A DNA stretch of 64,000 nucleotides from Amblyomma americanum (GCF_052857255.1 NW_027526501.1:868001-932000); one strand, 5' to 3'. Shown: positions 41,517-53,546, counted from the stretch's first letter. Notes: generated by a model from the sequence alone, not told the origin. A program made the numbers and translations.

Positions 41517-44500
41517 TTTTAGACGAAACGAGTTAAATCTGAACACGTCGGTTTTACAAGTGTTCATGTGATACGCGTCAAAACTTTTTGTCTTATAACA
41601 GCGCGAAAAGCATGTATTCGTGTTTAATACAACGAAACAAGCTGTTTTACACCAAAACGAGCTAGATATGAACACATCGGTTTTACAAGTGACCGTGTGA
41701 TAGGCGTCAAAACTTTTTCTCTCATAACTGCGCGAAAAGCATGTATTCTTGCTTAATACAACGAAACAAGCTGTTTTAGACCAAAAGGATCTAGATATGA
41801 ACACATCGGTTTTACAAGTGTCCTTGTGATACGCGTCAAAACTTTTTCTCTTATAACTGCGCGAAAAGCATGTATTCGTGCTTAAAACAACGACACAATC
41901 TGTTTTAGACCTAATTAAGCTAAATCTGAACATCGGTTTACAAGTGTCAGTGTGATACGCGTCAAAACGTTTTCTCATAACTGCGCGAAAAGCATGTATT
42001 CGTGCTTAATAGAACGAAACAAGCTGTTTAGGACCGAAACGAGCTAAATCTGAACACATCGGTTTTACAAGTGTCCGTGTGATACGCGTCAATATTTTTT
42101 CTCTCATAACTGCGCGAAAAACATGTATTCGTGCTTAATACAACGAAACAAGCTGTTTTACACCGAAAGGAGCTAAATCTGAACACGGGTATGTGTCCCT
42201 GTGATACGCGTCAAAACTTTTTCTCTTAAAACTGCGCGCAAAGCATGTATTCGTGATTAATACAACAAAACAAGCTGTTTTAGACCGATGTGAGCTAGAT
42301 ATGAACACCGGTTTTACAAGTGTCCGTCTGATACGCGTCAAAACTTTTTCTCTCATAACTGCGCGAAAAGCATGTATTCTTGCTTAAAACAACGAAACAA
42401 GCTGCTTTAGACCGAAGCGAGTGAAATCTGAACACATCGGTTTTACAAGTGTCCATGTGATACGCGTCAAAACTTTTTGTCTCATAACTGCGCGAAAAGC
42501 ATGTATTCATGCTTAATACAACGAAACAAGCTGTTTTAGACCAAAACGACCTAAATCTGAACATCGGTTTACAAGTGTCAGTGTGATACGCGTCAAAACG
42601 TTTTCTCATAACTGCGCGAAAAGCATGTATTTGTGCTTAATACAACGAAACAAGCTGTTGTATACCGATACGAGCTAAATATGAACACATCGGTTTTACA
42701 AGTGTCCCTGTGATACGCGTCAAAACTTTTTCCCTCATAACTGCGCGGAAAGGATGTATTCGTGATTAAAACAAAGAAAAAAGCTGTTTTAGACCAAAAC
42801 GAGCTAAATCTGAACATCGGTTTACAAGTGTCAGTGTGATACGCGTCAAAACGTTTTCTCATAACTTCGCGAAAAGCATGTATTTGTGCTTAATACAACG
42901 AAACAAGCTGTTGTATACCGAAACGAGCTAAATATGAACACATCGGTTTTACAAGCGTCCGTGTGATACGCGTCAATATTTTTTTCTCTCATAACTGCAC
43001 GAAAAGCATGTATTCGTGCTTAATACATCGAAACAAGCTGTTTTAGACCGAAACCAGCTAAATCTGAACACATCGGTTTTACAAGTGTCCATGTGATACG
43101 CGTCAAAACTTTTTCTCATAACTGCGCGAAAAGCATTTATTCGTGCTTAATACAACGAAACAAGCTGTTTTACACCAAAACGAGCTCGATATGAACACAT
43201 CGGTTTTACAAGTGACCGTGTGATACGCGTCAAAACTTTTTCTCTCATAACTGCGCGAAAAGCATGTATTCGTGCTTAATACAACGACACAAGCTGTTTC
43301 AGACCGAAACAAGCTAAATCTGAACATCGGTTTACAAGTGTCAGTGTGATACGCGTCAAAACGTTTTCTCATAACTGCGCCGAAAGCATGTATTCGTGCT
43401 TAATAGAACGAAACAAGCTGTTTTAGACCGAAACGATCTAAATCTGAACACATCGGTTTTACAAGTGTCCGTGTGTTATGCGTCAATATTTTTTCTCTCA
43501 TAACTGCGCGAAAAGCATGTATTCGTGCCTAAAACAACGAAACAAGCTGTTTTAGACCGAAACGAGGTAAATCTGAACACATCGGTTTTACAAGTGTTCA
43601 TGTGATACGCGTCAAACTTTTTCTCATAACTGCGCGAAAAGCATGTATTCGTGCCTAATACAACGAAACAAGCTGTTTTAGACCAAAACGAGCTAAATTT
43701 GAACACATCGGTTTTAAAAGTATCCAGTTATACGCGTCAAAACTTTTTCTCATAACTGCGCGAAAAGCATGTATTCGTGCTTAAAACAACGACACAAGCT
43801 GTTTCAGACCGAAACAAGCTAAATCTGAACATCGGTTTACAAGTGTCAGTGTGATACGCGTCAAAACGTTTTCTCACAACTGTGCGGAAAGCATGTATTC
43901 GTGCTTAATAGAACGAAACAAGCTGTTTTAGACCGAAACGAGGTAAATCTGAACACATCGGTTTTACAAGTGTCCGTGTGATACTCGTCAATATTTTTTC
44001 TCTCATAACTGCGCGAAAAGCATGTATTCGTGCCTAAAACAACGAAACAAGCTGTTTTAGACCGAAACGAGTTAAATCTGAACACATCGGTTTTACAAGT
44101 GTCCATGTGATAGGCGTCAAAACTTTTTCTCTTAAAACTGCGCGCAAAGCATGTATCGTGCTAAATGCAACAAAACAAGCTGTTTTAACCAAAACGAGCT
44201 AAATCTGAACACATCGGTTTTACAAGTGTCCATGTGACACGCGTCAAAACTTTTTCTCATAACAGCGCGAAAAGCATGTTTTCCTGCTTAATAGAACGAA
44301 ACAAGCTGTTTTAGACCGAAACGAGCGAAATCGGAACTCATCGGTTTTACAAGTGTCTATGTGATACCCGTCAAAACTTTTTCTCATAACTGCGCAAAAA
44401 GCATGTATTCGTGCTTATTACAACAAAACAAGCTGTTTTAGACCGAAACCAGCTAGATCTGAACGCATCGGTTTTGTAAGTGTCCATGTGATACGCGTCA

Positions 44501-47112
44501 AAACTTTTTCTCTCATAACTGCGCGAAAACCATGTATTCGTGCTTAAAACAACGAAACAAGCTGTTTTAGACCGAAGCGAGTTAAATCTGAACACATCGG
44601 TTTTACAAGTGTCCATGTGATACGCGTCAAAACTTTTTGTCTCATAACTGCGCGAAAAGCATGTATTCGTGCTTAATACAACGAAACAAGCTTTTTTAGA
44701 CCGAAACCAGCTAGATCTGAACACATCGGTTTTGTAAGTGTCCATGTGATGCGCGTAAAAACTTTTTCCCTCATAACTGCGCGGAAAGGATGTATTCGTG
44801 ATTAAAACAAAGAAAAAAGCTGTTTTAGACCAAAACGAGCTAAATCTGAACATCGGTTTACAAGTGTCAGTGTGATACGCGTCAAAACGTTTTCTCATAA
44901 CTTCGCGAAAAGCATGTATTTGTGCTTAATACAACGAAACAAGCTGTTGTATACCGAAACGAGCTAAATATGAACACATCGGTTTTACAAGCGTCCGTGT
45001 GATACGCGTCAATATTTTTTCTCTCATAACTGCACGAAAAGCATGTATTCGTGCTTAATACATCGAAACAAGCTGTTTTAGACCGAAACCAGCTAAATCT
45101 GAACACATCGGTTTTACAAGTGTCCATGTGATACGCGTCAAAACTTTTTCTCATAACTGCGCGAAAAGCATTTATTCGTGCTTAATACAACGAAACAAGC
45201 TGTTTTACACCAAAACGAGCTCGATATGAACACATCGGTTTTACAAGTGACCGTGTGATACGCGTCAAAACTTTTTCTCTCATAACTGCGCGAAAAGCAT
45301 GTATTCGTGCTTAATACAACGACACAAGCTGTTTCAGACCGAAACAAGCTAAATCTGAACATCGGTTTACAAGTGTCAGTGTGATACGCGTCAAAACGTT
45401 TTCTCATAACTGCGCCGAAAGCATGTATTAGTGCTTAATAGAACGAAACAAGCTGTTTTAGACCGAAACGATCTAAATCTGAACACATCGGTTTTACAAG
45501 TGTCCGTGTGTTATGCGTCAATATTTTTTCTCTCATAACTGCGCGAAAAGCATGTATTCGTGCCTAAAACAACGAAACAAGCTGTTTTAGACCGAAACGA
45601 GGTAAATCTGAACACATCGGTTTTACAAGTGTTCATGTGATACGCGTCAAACTTTTTCTCATAACTGCGCGAAAAGCATGTATTCGTGCTTAATACAACG
45701 AAACAAGCTGTTTTAGACCAAAACGAGCTAAATTTGAACACATCGGTTTTAAAAGTATCCAGTTATACGCGTCAAAACTTTTTCTCATAACTGCGCGAAA
45801 AGCATGTATTCGTGCTTAAAACAACGACACAAGCTGTTTCAGACCGAAACAAGCTAAATGTGAACATCGGTTTACAAGTGTCAGTGTGATACGCGTCAAA
45901 ACGTTTTCTCACAACTGTGCGGAAAGCATGTATTCGTGCCTAATAGAACGAAACAAGCTGTTTTAGACCGAAACGAGCTAAATCTGAACACATCGGTTTT
46001 ACAAGTGTCCGTGTGATACTCGTCAATATTTTTTCTCTCATAACTGCGCGAAAAGCATGTATTCGTGCCTAAAACAACGAAACAAGCTGTTTTAGACCGA
46101 AACGAGTTAAATCTGAACACATCGGTTTTACAAGTGTCCATGTGATAGGCGTCAAAACTTTTTCTCTTAAAACTGCGCGCAAAGCATGTATCGTGCTAAA
46201 TGCAACAAAACAAGCTGTTTTAACCAAAACGAGCTAAATCTGAACACATCGGTTTTACAAGTGTCCATGTGACACGCGTCAAAACTTTTTCTCATAACAG
46301 CGCGAAAAGCATGTTTTCCTGCTTAATAGAACGAAACAAGCTGTTTTAGACCGAAACGAGCGAAATCTGAACTCATCGGTTTTACAAGTGTCTATGTGAT
46401 ACCCGTCAAAACTTTTTCTCATAACTGCGCAAAAAGCATGTATTCGTGCTTATTACAACAAAACAAGCTGTTTTAGACCGAAACCAGCTAGATCTGAACG
46501 CATCGGTTTTGTAAGTGTCCATGTGATACGCGTCAAAACTTTTTCTCTCATAACTGCGCGAAAACCATGTATTCGTGCTTAAAACAACGAAACAAGCTGT
46601 TTTAGACCGAAGCGAGTTAAATCTGAACACATCGGTTTTACAAGTGTCCATGTGATACGCGTCAAAACTTTTTGTCTCATAACTGCGCGAAAAGCATGTA
46701 TTCGTGCTTAATACAACGAAACAAGCTTTTTTAGACCGAAACCATCTAGATCTGAACACATCGGTTTTGTAAGTGTCCATGTGATACGCGTAAAAACTTT
46801 TTCTCTCATAACTGCGCGAAAAGCATGTATTCGTGCTTAAAACAACGAAACAAGCTGTTTTAGACGGAAACGGGCTAAATCTGAACTCATCGGTTTTACA
46901 AGTGTCCATGTGATACGCGTCAAAACTTTTTTTCATAACTGCGCGAAAAGCATGTATTCGTGCTTAATACAATGAAACAAGCTGTTTTAGACCGAAACGA
47001 GCTAAATCTCAACACATCGGTTATGGAAGTGTCCATGTGATACGCGTCAAAACTTTCTCTCTCATAACTTCGCGAAAAGCATGTATTCGTGCTAAAACAA
47101 CGAAACAAGCTG
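41517..47112. repeat. HOR-II unit, 5596 bp (3557 plus a 2035-bp internal repeat)
   Basis: It copies the preceding 3557-bp unit (39918 recurs at 43476, 40813 at 44371), then repeats about 43100-44900 once more at an offset of 2035 bp (43103 recurs at 45138, 44371 at 46406). It looks like one 16-monomer unequal-exchange step on top of the 28-monomer unit. Confidence 0.78.
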
Positions 47113-50100
47113 TTTTAGACGAAACGAGTTAAATCTGAACACGTCGGTTTTACAAGTGTTCATGTGATACGCGTCAAAACTTTTTGTCTTATAACAGCGC
47201 GAAAAGCATGTATTCGTGTTTAATACAACGAAACAAGCTGTTTTACACCAAAACGAGCTAGATATGAACACATCGGTTTTACAAGTGACCGTGTGATAGG
47301 CGTCAAAACTTTTTCTCTCATAACTGCGCGAAAAGCATGTATTCTTGCTTAATACAACGAAACAAGCTGTTTTAGACCAAAAGGATCTAGATATGAACAC
47401 ATCGGTTTTACAAGTGTCCCTGTGATACGCGTCAAAACTTTTTCTCTTATAACTGCGCGAAAAGCATGTATTCGTGCTTAAAACAACGACACAATCTGTT
47501 TTAGACCGATATAAGCTAAATCTGAACATCGGTTTACAAGTGTCGGTGTGATACGCGTCAAAACGTTTTCTCATAACTGCGCGAAAAGCATGTATTCGTG
47601 CTTAATAGAACGAAACAAGCTGTTTAGGACCGAAACGAGCTAAATCTGAACACACCGGTTTTACAAATGTCCGTCTGATACGCGTCAAAACTTTTTCTCT
47701 CATAACGGAGCGAAAAGCATCTATTCTTGCTTAAAACAACGAAACAAGCTGCTTTAGACCGAAGCGAGTGAAATCTGAACACATCGGTTTTACAAGTGTC
47801 CATGTGATACGCGTCAAAACTTTTTGTCTCATAACTGCGCGAAAAGCATGTATTCATGCTTAATACAACGAAACAAGCTGTTGTATACCGATACGAGCTA
47901 AATATGAACACATCGGTTTTACAAGTGTCCCTGTGATACGCGTCAAAACTTTTTCTCTCATAACTGCGCGGAAAGAATGTATTCGTGATTAAAACAAAGA
48001 AAAAAGCTGTTTTAGACCAAAACGAGCTAAATCTGAACATCGGTTTACAAGTGTCAGTGTGATACGCGTCAAAACGTTTTCTCATAACTGCGCGAAAAGC
48101 ATGTATTTGTGCTTAATACAACGAAACAAGCTGTTGTATACCGAAACGAGCTAAATATGAACACATCGGTTTTACAAGCGTCCGTGTGATACGCGTCAAT
48201 ATTTTTTCTCTCATAACTGCACGGAAAGCATGTATTCGTGCTTAATACATCGAAACAAGCTGTTTTAGACCGAAACCAGCTAAATCTGAACACATCGGTT
48301 TTACAAGTGTCCATGTGATACGCGTCAAAACTTTTTCTCATAACAGCGCGAAAAGCATGTTTTCCTGCTTAATAGAACGAAACAAGCTGTTTTAGACCGA
48401 AACGAGCGAAATCTGAACTCATCGGTTTTACAAGTGTCTATGTGATACCCGTCAAAACTTTTTCTCATAACTGCGCAAAAAGCATGTATTCGTGCTTATT
48501 ACAACAAAACAAGCTGTTTTAGACCGAAACCAGCTAGATCTGAACGCATCGGTTTTGTAAGTGTCCATGTGATACGCGTCAAAACTTTTTCTCTCATAAC
48601 TGCGCGAAAACCATGTATTCGTGCTTAAAACAACGAAACAAGCTGTTTTAGACCGAAGCGAGTTAAATCTGAACACCGGTTTTACAAGTGTCCATGTGAT
48701 ACGCGTCAAAACTTTTTGTCTCATAACTGCGCGAAAAGCATGTATTCGTGCTTAATACAACGAAACAAGCTTTTTTAGACCGAAACCATCTAGATCTGAA
48801 CACATCGGTTTTGTAAGTGTCCATGTGATACGCGTAAAAACTTTTTCTCTCATAACTGCGCGAAAAGCATGTATTCGTGCTTAAAACAACGAAACAAGCT
48901 GTTTTAGACGGAAACGGGCTAAATCTGAACTCATCGGTTTTACAAGTGTCCATGTGATACGCGTCAAAACTTTTTTTCATAACTGCGCGAAAAGCATGTA
49001 TTCGTGCTTAATACAATGAAACAAGCTGTTTTAGACCGAAACGAGCTAAATCTCAACACATCGGTTATGGAAGTGTCCATGTGATACGCGTCAAAACTTT
49101 CTCTCTCATAACTTCGCGAAAAGCATGTATTCGTGCTAAAACAACGAAACAAGCTGTTTTAGACGAAACGAGTTAAATCTGAACACGTCGGTTTTACAAG
49201 TGTTCATGTGATACGCGTCAAAACTTTTTGTCTTATAACAGCGCGAAAAGCATGTATTCGTGTTTAATACAACGAAACAAGCTGTTTTACACCAAAACGA
49301 GCTAGATATGAACACATCGGTTTTACAAGTGACCGTGTGATAGGCGTCAAAACTTTTTCTCTCATAACTGCGCGAAAAGCATGTATTCTTGCTTAATACA
49401 ACGAAACAAGCTGTTTTAGACCAAAAGGATCTAGATATGAACACATCGGTTTTACAAGTGTCCCTGTGATACGCGTCAAAACTTTTTCTCTTATAACTGC
49501 GCGAAAAGCATGTATTCGTGCTTAAAACAACGACACAATCTGTTTTAGACCGATATAAGCTAAATCTGAACATCGGTTTACAAGTGTCGGTGTGATACGC
49601 GTCAAAACGTTTTCTCATAACTGCGCGAAAAGCATGTATTCGTGCTTAATAGAACGAAACAAGCTGTTTAGGACCGAAACGAGCTAAATCTGAACACACC
49701 GGTTTTACAAGTGTCCGTCTGATACGCGTCAAAACTTTTTCTCTCATAACGGAGCGAAAAGCATCTATTCTTGCTTAAAACAACGAAACAAGCTGCTTTA
49801 GACCGAAGCGAGTGAAATCTGAACACATCGGTTTTACAAGTGTCCATGTGATACGCGTCAAAACTTTTTCTCATAACAGCGCGAAAAGCATGTTTTCCTG
49901 CTTAATAGAACGAAACAAGCTGTTTTAGACCGAAACGAGCGAAATCTGAACTCATCGGTTTTACAAGTGTCTATGTGATACCCGTCAAAACTTTTTCTCA
50001 TAACTGCGCAAAAAGCATGTATTCGTGCTTATTACAACAAAACAAGCTGTTTTAGACCGAAACCAGCTAGATCTGAACGCATCGGTTTTGTAAGTGTCCA

Positions 50101-50691
50101 TGTGATACGCGTCAAAACTTTTTCTCTCATAACTGCGCGAAAACCATGTATTCGTGCTTAAAACAACGAAACAAGCTGTTTTAGACCGAAGCGAGTTAAA
50201 TCTGAACACATCGGTTTTACAAGTGTCCATGTGATACGCGTCAAAACTTTTTGTCTCATAACTGCGCGAAAAGCATGTATTCGTGCTTAATACAACGAAA
50301 CAAGCTTTTTTAGACCGAAACCATCTAGATCTGAACACATCGGTTTTGTAAGTGTCCATGTGATACGCGTAAAAACTTTTTCTCTCATAACTGCGCGAAA
50401 AGCATGTATTCGTGCTTAAAACAACGAAACAAGCTGTTTTAGACGGAAACGGGCTAAATCTGAACTCATCGGTTTTACAAGTGTCCATGTGATACGCGTC
50501 AAAACTTTTTTTCATAACTGCGCGAAAAGCATGTATTCGTGCTTAATACAATGAAACAAGCTGTTTTAGACCGAAACGAGCTAAATCTCAACACATCGGT
50601 TATGGAAGTGTCCATGTGATACGCGTCAAAACTTTCTCTCTCATAACTTCGCGAAAAGCATGTATTCGTGCTAAAACAACGAAACAAGCTG
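47113..50691. repeat. Two HOR-II units, 2044 bp and 1535 bp
   Basis: The marker monomers are at 47113, 49157 and 50692. The second unit is four monomers (509 bp) shorter than the first. Monomers shared by the two units match at a 2044-bp offset up to about 49850, and then at 1535 bp. Both carry GTGTCGGTGTGATACGCG near 47540 and 49585, and GGAAACGGGC near 48908 and 50446. Confidence 0.78.
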
Positions 50692-52200
50692 TTTTAGACG
50701 AAACGAGTTAAATCTGAACACGTCGGTTTTACAAGTGTTCATGTGATACGCGTCAAAACTTTTTGTCTTATAACAGCGCGAAAAGCATGTATTCGTGTTT
50801 AATACAACGAAACAAGCTGTTTTACACCAAAACGAGCTAGATATGAACACATCGGTTTTACAAGTGACCGTGTGATAGGCGTCAAAACTTTTTCTCTCAT
50901 AACTGCGCGAAAAGCATGTATTCTTGCTTAATACAACGAAACAAGCTGTTTTAGACCAAAAGGATCTAGATATGAACACATCGGTTTTACAAGTGTCCCT
51001 GTGATACGCGTCAAAACTTTTTCTCTTATAACTGCGCGAAAAGCATGTATTCGTGCTTAAAACAACGACACAATCTGTTTTAGACCGATATAAGCTAAAT
51101 CTGAACATCGGTTTACAAGTGTCGGTGTGATACGCGTCAAAACGTTTTCTCATAACTGCGCGAAAAGCATGTATTCGTGCTTAATAGAACGAAACAAGCT
51201 GTTTAGGACCGAAACGAGCTAAATCTGAACACACCGGTTTTACAAGTGTCCGTCTGATACGCGTCAAAACTTTTTCTCTCATAACGGAGCGAAAAGCATC
51301 TATTCTTGCTTAAAACAACGAAACAAGCTGCTTTAGACCGAAGCGAGTGAAATCTGAACACATCGGTTTTACAAGTGTCCATGTGATACGCGTCAAAACT
51401 TTTTGTCTCATAACTGCGCGAAAAGCATGTATTCATGCTTAATACAACGAAACAAGCTGTTTTAGACCAAAACGATCTAAATCTGAACATCGGTTTACAA
51501 GTGTCAGTGTGATACGCGTCAAAACGTTTTCTCATAACTGCGCGAAAAGCATGTTTTTGTGCTTAATACAACGAAACAAGCTGTTGTATACCGATACGAG
51601 CTAAATATGAACACATCGGTTTTACAAGTGTCCCTGTGATACGCGTCAAAACTTTTTCTCTCATAACTGCGCGGAAAGAATGTATTCGTGATTAAAACAA
51701 AGAAAAAAGCTGTTTTAGACCAAAACGAGCTAAATCTGAACATCGGTTTACAAGTGTCAGTGCGATACGCGTCAAAACGTTTTCTCATAACTGCGCGAAA
51801 AGCATGTATTTGTGCTTAATACAACGAAACAAGCTGTTGTATACCGAAACGAGCTAAATATGAACACATCGGTTTTACAAGCGTCCGTGTGATACGCGTC
51901 AATATTTTTTCTCTCATAACTGCACGGAAAGCATGTATTCGTGCTTAATACATCGAAACAAGCTGTTTTAGACCGAAACCAGCTAAATCTGAACACATCG
52001 GTTTTACAAGTGTCCATGTGATACGCGTCAAAACTTTTTCTCATAACTGCGCGAAAAGCATTTATTCGTGCTTAATACAACGAAACAAGCTGTTTTACAC
52101 CAAAACGAGCTCGATATGAACACATCGGTTTTACAAGTGACCGTGTGATACGCGTCAAAACTTTTTCTCTCATAACTGCGCGAAAAGCATGTATTCGTGC

Positions 52201-52204
52201 TTAA
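52201..52204. repeat. Left target-site duplication TTAA
   Basis: TTAA belongs to the satellite (CGTGCTTAATACAACG) and is repeated at 53976-53979 on the other side of the island. Because the outer element begins and ends A...T, a TA duplication with ends AAGGGG fits equally well. Confidence 0.85.
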
Positions 52205-52219
52205 AGGGGTCGTGAAGTG
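52205..52219 (+). repeat. Outer element, left terminal inverted repeat
   Basis: AGGGGTCGTGAAGTG, pairing with the reverse complement of 53961-53975. Mismatches are at positions 7, 13 and 14; similarity stops after about 15 bp. Confidence 0.75.
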
Positions 52220-52414
52220 TTTTCCGAAAATTTTGGACGACGTGTATATTTGGAATTCTGACCCTTCATTCTATAGCGTACAGTGATTCGTTTCATCGTC
52301 CGGGTTGATCGAATAGCGAAAAAAAGTTAATTTCGATTTCCCGGCACGCGTCCTCCTCAACTCTACAGGAAACGTCATCATAAGTAGCCAATCCGAAGCT
52401 TCTGTCGCCGACAC

Positions 52415-52425
52415 AACATGGCGGC
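52415..52425 (+). promoter_or_regulatory. YY1-like motif
   Basis: AACATGGCGGC fits the general YY1 core (AAnATGGCGGC). It lies 27 bp after a CCAAT motif in the outer element. Function is not shown; one 11-bp match can occur by chance. Confidence 0.3.
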
Positions 52426-52495
52426 TTAGCGAGGCCTGCTGGCCCATAGTTGACCGAGGTCAGAGCACTATATGTACTCAAATGTGGCGTCAAAA

Positions 52496-52503
52496 TGACG
52501 TCA
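52496..52503. promoter_or_regulatory. CRE palindrome TGACGTCA
   Basis: A perfect 8-bp cAMP-response-element palindrome, the consensus site for CREB/ATF-family factors. Together with the CCAAT and YY1-like motifs upstream it may be a remnant of the parent transposon's promoter. This is inference only. Confidence 0.3.
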
Positions 52504-52673
52504 CGCTGCATCACGTATTAAGCGCATGTAAACGGAGAGTCGTCGAGTTTGGCCGGCCTTGCTCAACTCGATGCCCTGACAGAACCACCCGCTATCGAGT
52601 TCATGTAAACGAAAGACCTTACGGAGGACGGAGAAGCGTAACCGAAACCGAAACTGATCCCAGGTCAATGACT

Positions 52674-52676
52674 GAT
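52674..52676. repeat. Target-site duplication GAT of the inner element, left
   Basis: GAT sits directly before CTATACTCCG. The same GAT follows the right end at 53635-53637. Confidence 0.6.
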
Positions 52677-52722
52677 CTATACTCCGTTTCATTCTTAGCT
52701 GTCTACGCAGCCAAGGCTACGG
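52677..52722 (+). repeat. Inner element, left terminal inverted repeat
   Basis: Starts CTATACTCCGTTTCAT and ends CCAAGGCTACGG. It pairs with inverted 53589-53634 except at five positions. Confidence 0.8.
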
Positions 52723-52860
52723 TGCCTGTTTGCGATCCTCGTCCGCATCATAATATAGTGCGTCAAAAATAAAAATAGAAATGAATTGACAAGCAAAGTG
52801 AACAGTAGTTGATATTATAGTAGACCGATGGAAGTGTTTTATTTTGCAAATAGATTGATT

Positions 52861-52879
52861 TTTCTTTTATGTTTTCCAG
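52861..52879 (+). other. Possible 3' splice site before the transposase fragment
   Basis: A pyrimidine-rich run (TTTCTTTTATGTTTTCCAG) ends in AG at 52878-52879, a good match to an animal splice acceptor. It lies 7 bp upstream of the first ATG of the open frame, so the frame may be the second exon of an ancestral gene whose first exon is gone. Two later CAG acceptors (near 52911 and 52936) are also possible. Confidence 0.35.
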
Positions 52880-52963
52880 AACCGAGTGACGCAGATTTTT
52901 CGTTTTCTCAGGCGCCGGCTGTATCAGGTTTTCGCAGCTGAGCCGGCAGGTCTGTTTGTGAAA

Positions 52964-53230
52964 ATGGCGTCGCTGTCACCTGCTCGCTTGTTTTCTTCCC
53001 CCGCTTCGACTTCGAAAACATCTCCTGTTCGCCTCTTTTCCAAGGTGAAGTCTCCAAAGTTTTCTAAAGACTGCAAGGCGGTGATAGTTAATGTCTACGC
53101 AAGCATAAGGAAGCTCCACCCCGAGAAGACTGTGCGTGACGTTCTCGCAATTGTGGGCGAGATGACCGGAGTGACTTTCTGGCGGAGTAAAATAATTGAA
53201 GCCACACTGAATTCTATCACCCCCAATTAA
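52964..53230 (+). CDS. Transposase N-terminal fragment, helix-turn-helix-like, 88 aa
   Basis: The open frame runs from an upstream ATG at 52886, but I start at 52964, where AAAATGGCG is a good animal initiation context; this gives 88 residues ending at TAA 53228-53230. Residues 5-11 and 20-26 repeat a basic SPxRLFS motif. Residues 35-54 (KDCKAVIVNVYASIRKLHPE) and 56-79 (from TVRDVL to IIE, with a GVT turn) look like two to three helices of a DNA-binding helix-turn-helix, as found at the front of many DDE transposases. No catalytic Asp/Glu triad follows, so it cannot be a complete transposase. It lies inside a transposon with inverted ends, which supports that origin. Whether it is expressed, or acts as a DNA-binding repressor, is unknown. 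I cannot name the family from sequence alone. Confidence 0.45.
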   Translation: MASLSPARLFSSPASTSKTSPVRLFSKVKSPKFSKDCKAVIVNVYASIRKLHPEKTVRDVLAIVGEMTGVTFWRSKIIEATLNSITPN

Positions 53231-53440
53231 TGATTCATTGTGTGCAGCATGCGAAAAAATCCGTGAACACCGAAAAACAGCGCCTCTCAGCACGTCCGTT
53301 GCCAACTCTCACTTCACTTTCGTTTCCCTGCGGAAAAAGTTAACAGCACGCTTCTTATTAAAGAAGTCATTTCATTTTGATAACAAAAAAGGCCACTTAT
53401 ATATGGCTCGCATTTAGACTTTCTATCTAGAGATTCGCCG
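53231..53440. other. Inner element, non-coding stretch
   Basis: Lies between the transposase fragment and the tRNA-like unit. No stable reading frame or clear repeat was seen. The stretch is A/T-rich toward its right end. Confidence 0.4.
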
Positions 53441-53456
53441 AAAAAAGATAAAAAAA
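53441..53456 (-). terminator. T runs, possible Pol III terminator
   Basis: On the minus strand, T7 (53450-53456) and T6 (53441-53446) lie just downstream of the tRNA-like unit, where a Pol III transcript would stop (four or more T). Confidence 0.35.
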
Positions 53457-53462
53457 GTACAA

Positions 53463-53546
53463 ACCTACGCTGAGGATCGAACCTGGGCCCCCTCACAAAA
53501 TGAACAAACATGCCCGCGCTTCGTACCACTCAGCCACGACGCGAGG
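53463..53546 (-). ncRNA. tRNA-like (SINE-type) Pol III unit
   Basis: Read on the minus strand, TGGCTGAGTGG (53526-53536) is a perfect RNA polymerase III A box and GGTTCGATCC (53474-53483) a B box, 42 bp apart. The segment resembles a tRNA D arm and T arm, but the acceptor and T stems pair poorly, so it is not a working tRNA gene. It is best seen as a tRNA-derived SINE head or tRNA pseudogene inside the inner transposon. T runs follow on the minus strand at 53450-53456 and 53441-53446. A short open frame in the same place is an accident of the tRNA-like sequence. Confidence 0.55.

Larger units (their letters stand above)
1..52200. repeat. 128-bp satellite array, left part
   Basis: Continuous head-to-tail tandem repeat with no non-satellite DNA. 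Each monomer carries the landmarks AACAAGCTGTTTTAGACC, ACATCGGTTTTACAAGTG, TGATACGCGTCAAAAC and GCGCGAAAAGCATGTATTCG, all in the same orientation. Full-length monomers are 129 bp. Common shorter forms lose 2 bp in the tract after CAAAAC (CTCAT instead of CTCTCAT) or about 3-4 bp around GAACATCGGTTTACAAG. Monomers differ from their neighbours but match monomers one HOR away almost perfectly, which is the mark of higher-order organisation kept by unequal exchange or amplification. This is typical of pericentromeric, centromeric or heterochromatic satellite in animals; which of these applies cannot be told from sequence alone. No protein gene, tRNA, rRNA or other transposon was found in this stretch. 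Confidence 0.97.
52220..52673. other. Left arm of the outer element, non-coding
   Basis: Unique, mixed-composition DNA between the left end and the inner insertion. Short reading frames on both strands show no recognisable protein. It holds a CCAAT motif near 52388, a YY1-like AACATGGCGGC at 52415-52425 and a CRE palindrome at 52496-52503. CATGTAAACG occurs twice, near 52525 and 52602, with CGAGTT close to each copy, which hints at a small internal rearrangement. Confidence 0.5.

Noticed and set aside
1..52200. CRISPR array
   Set aside because: The whole 127-129-bp period is conserved, with no short-repeat and unique-spacer alternation and no cas genes. HOR structure and nested eukaryotic transposons point to animal satellite.
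1..52200. Iteron-type origin or phage/plasmid repeat
   Set aside because: The array is tens of kilobases long with higher-order structure, and no bacterial or phage gene is present.
52293..52514. Minus-strand open frame, 73 aa, in the left arm
   Set aside because: No recognisable domain. It covers the CCAAT, YY1-like and CRE motifs and most of the left arm, and is consistent with chance.
52482..52772. Plus-strand open frame, 96 aa
   Set aside because: It crosses the junction of the outer element and the inner inverted end, so it cannot be an ancestral gene.
52976..53305. Minus-strand open frame, 109 aa, opposite the transposase fragment
   Set aside because: It overlaps the plus-strand frame that has the better start context and a helix-turn-helix-like pattern. 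No domain was seen in it.
53314..53529. Minus-strand open frame, 71 aa
   Set aside because: Its start lies in the tRNA-like unit and the frame runs through the T-rich terminator. Better explained as a Pol III unit read as protein.
53463..53546. Functional tRNA gene
   Set aside because: The A and B boxes are good, but the acceptor and T stems do not pair properly, so it is kept only as a tRNA-like unit.
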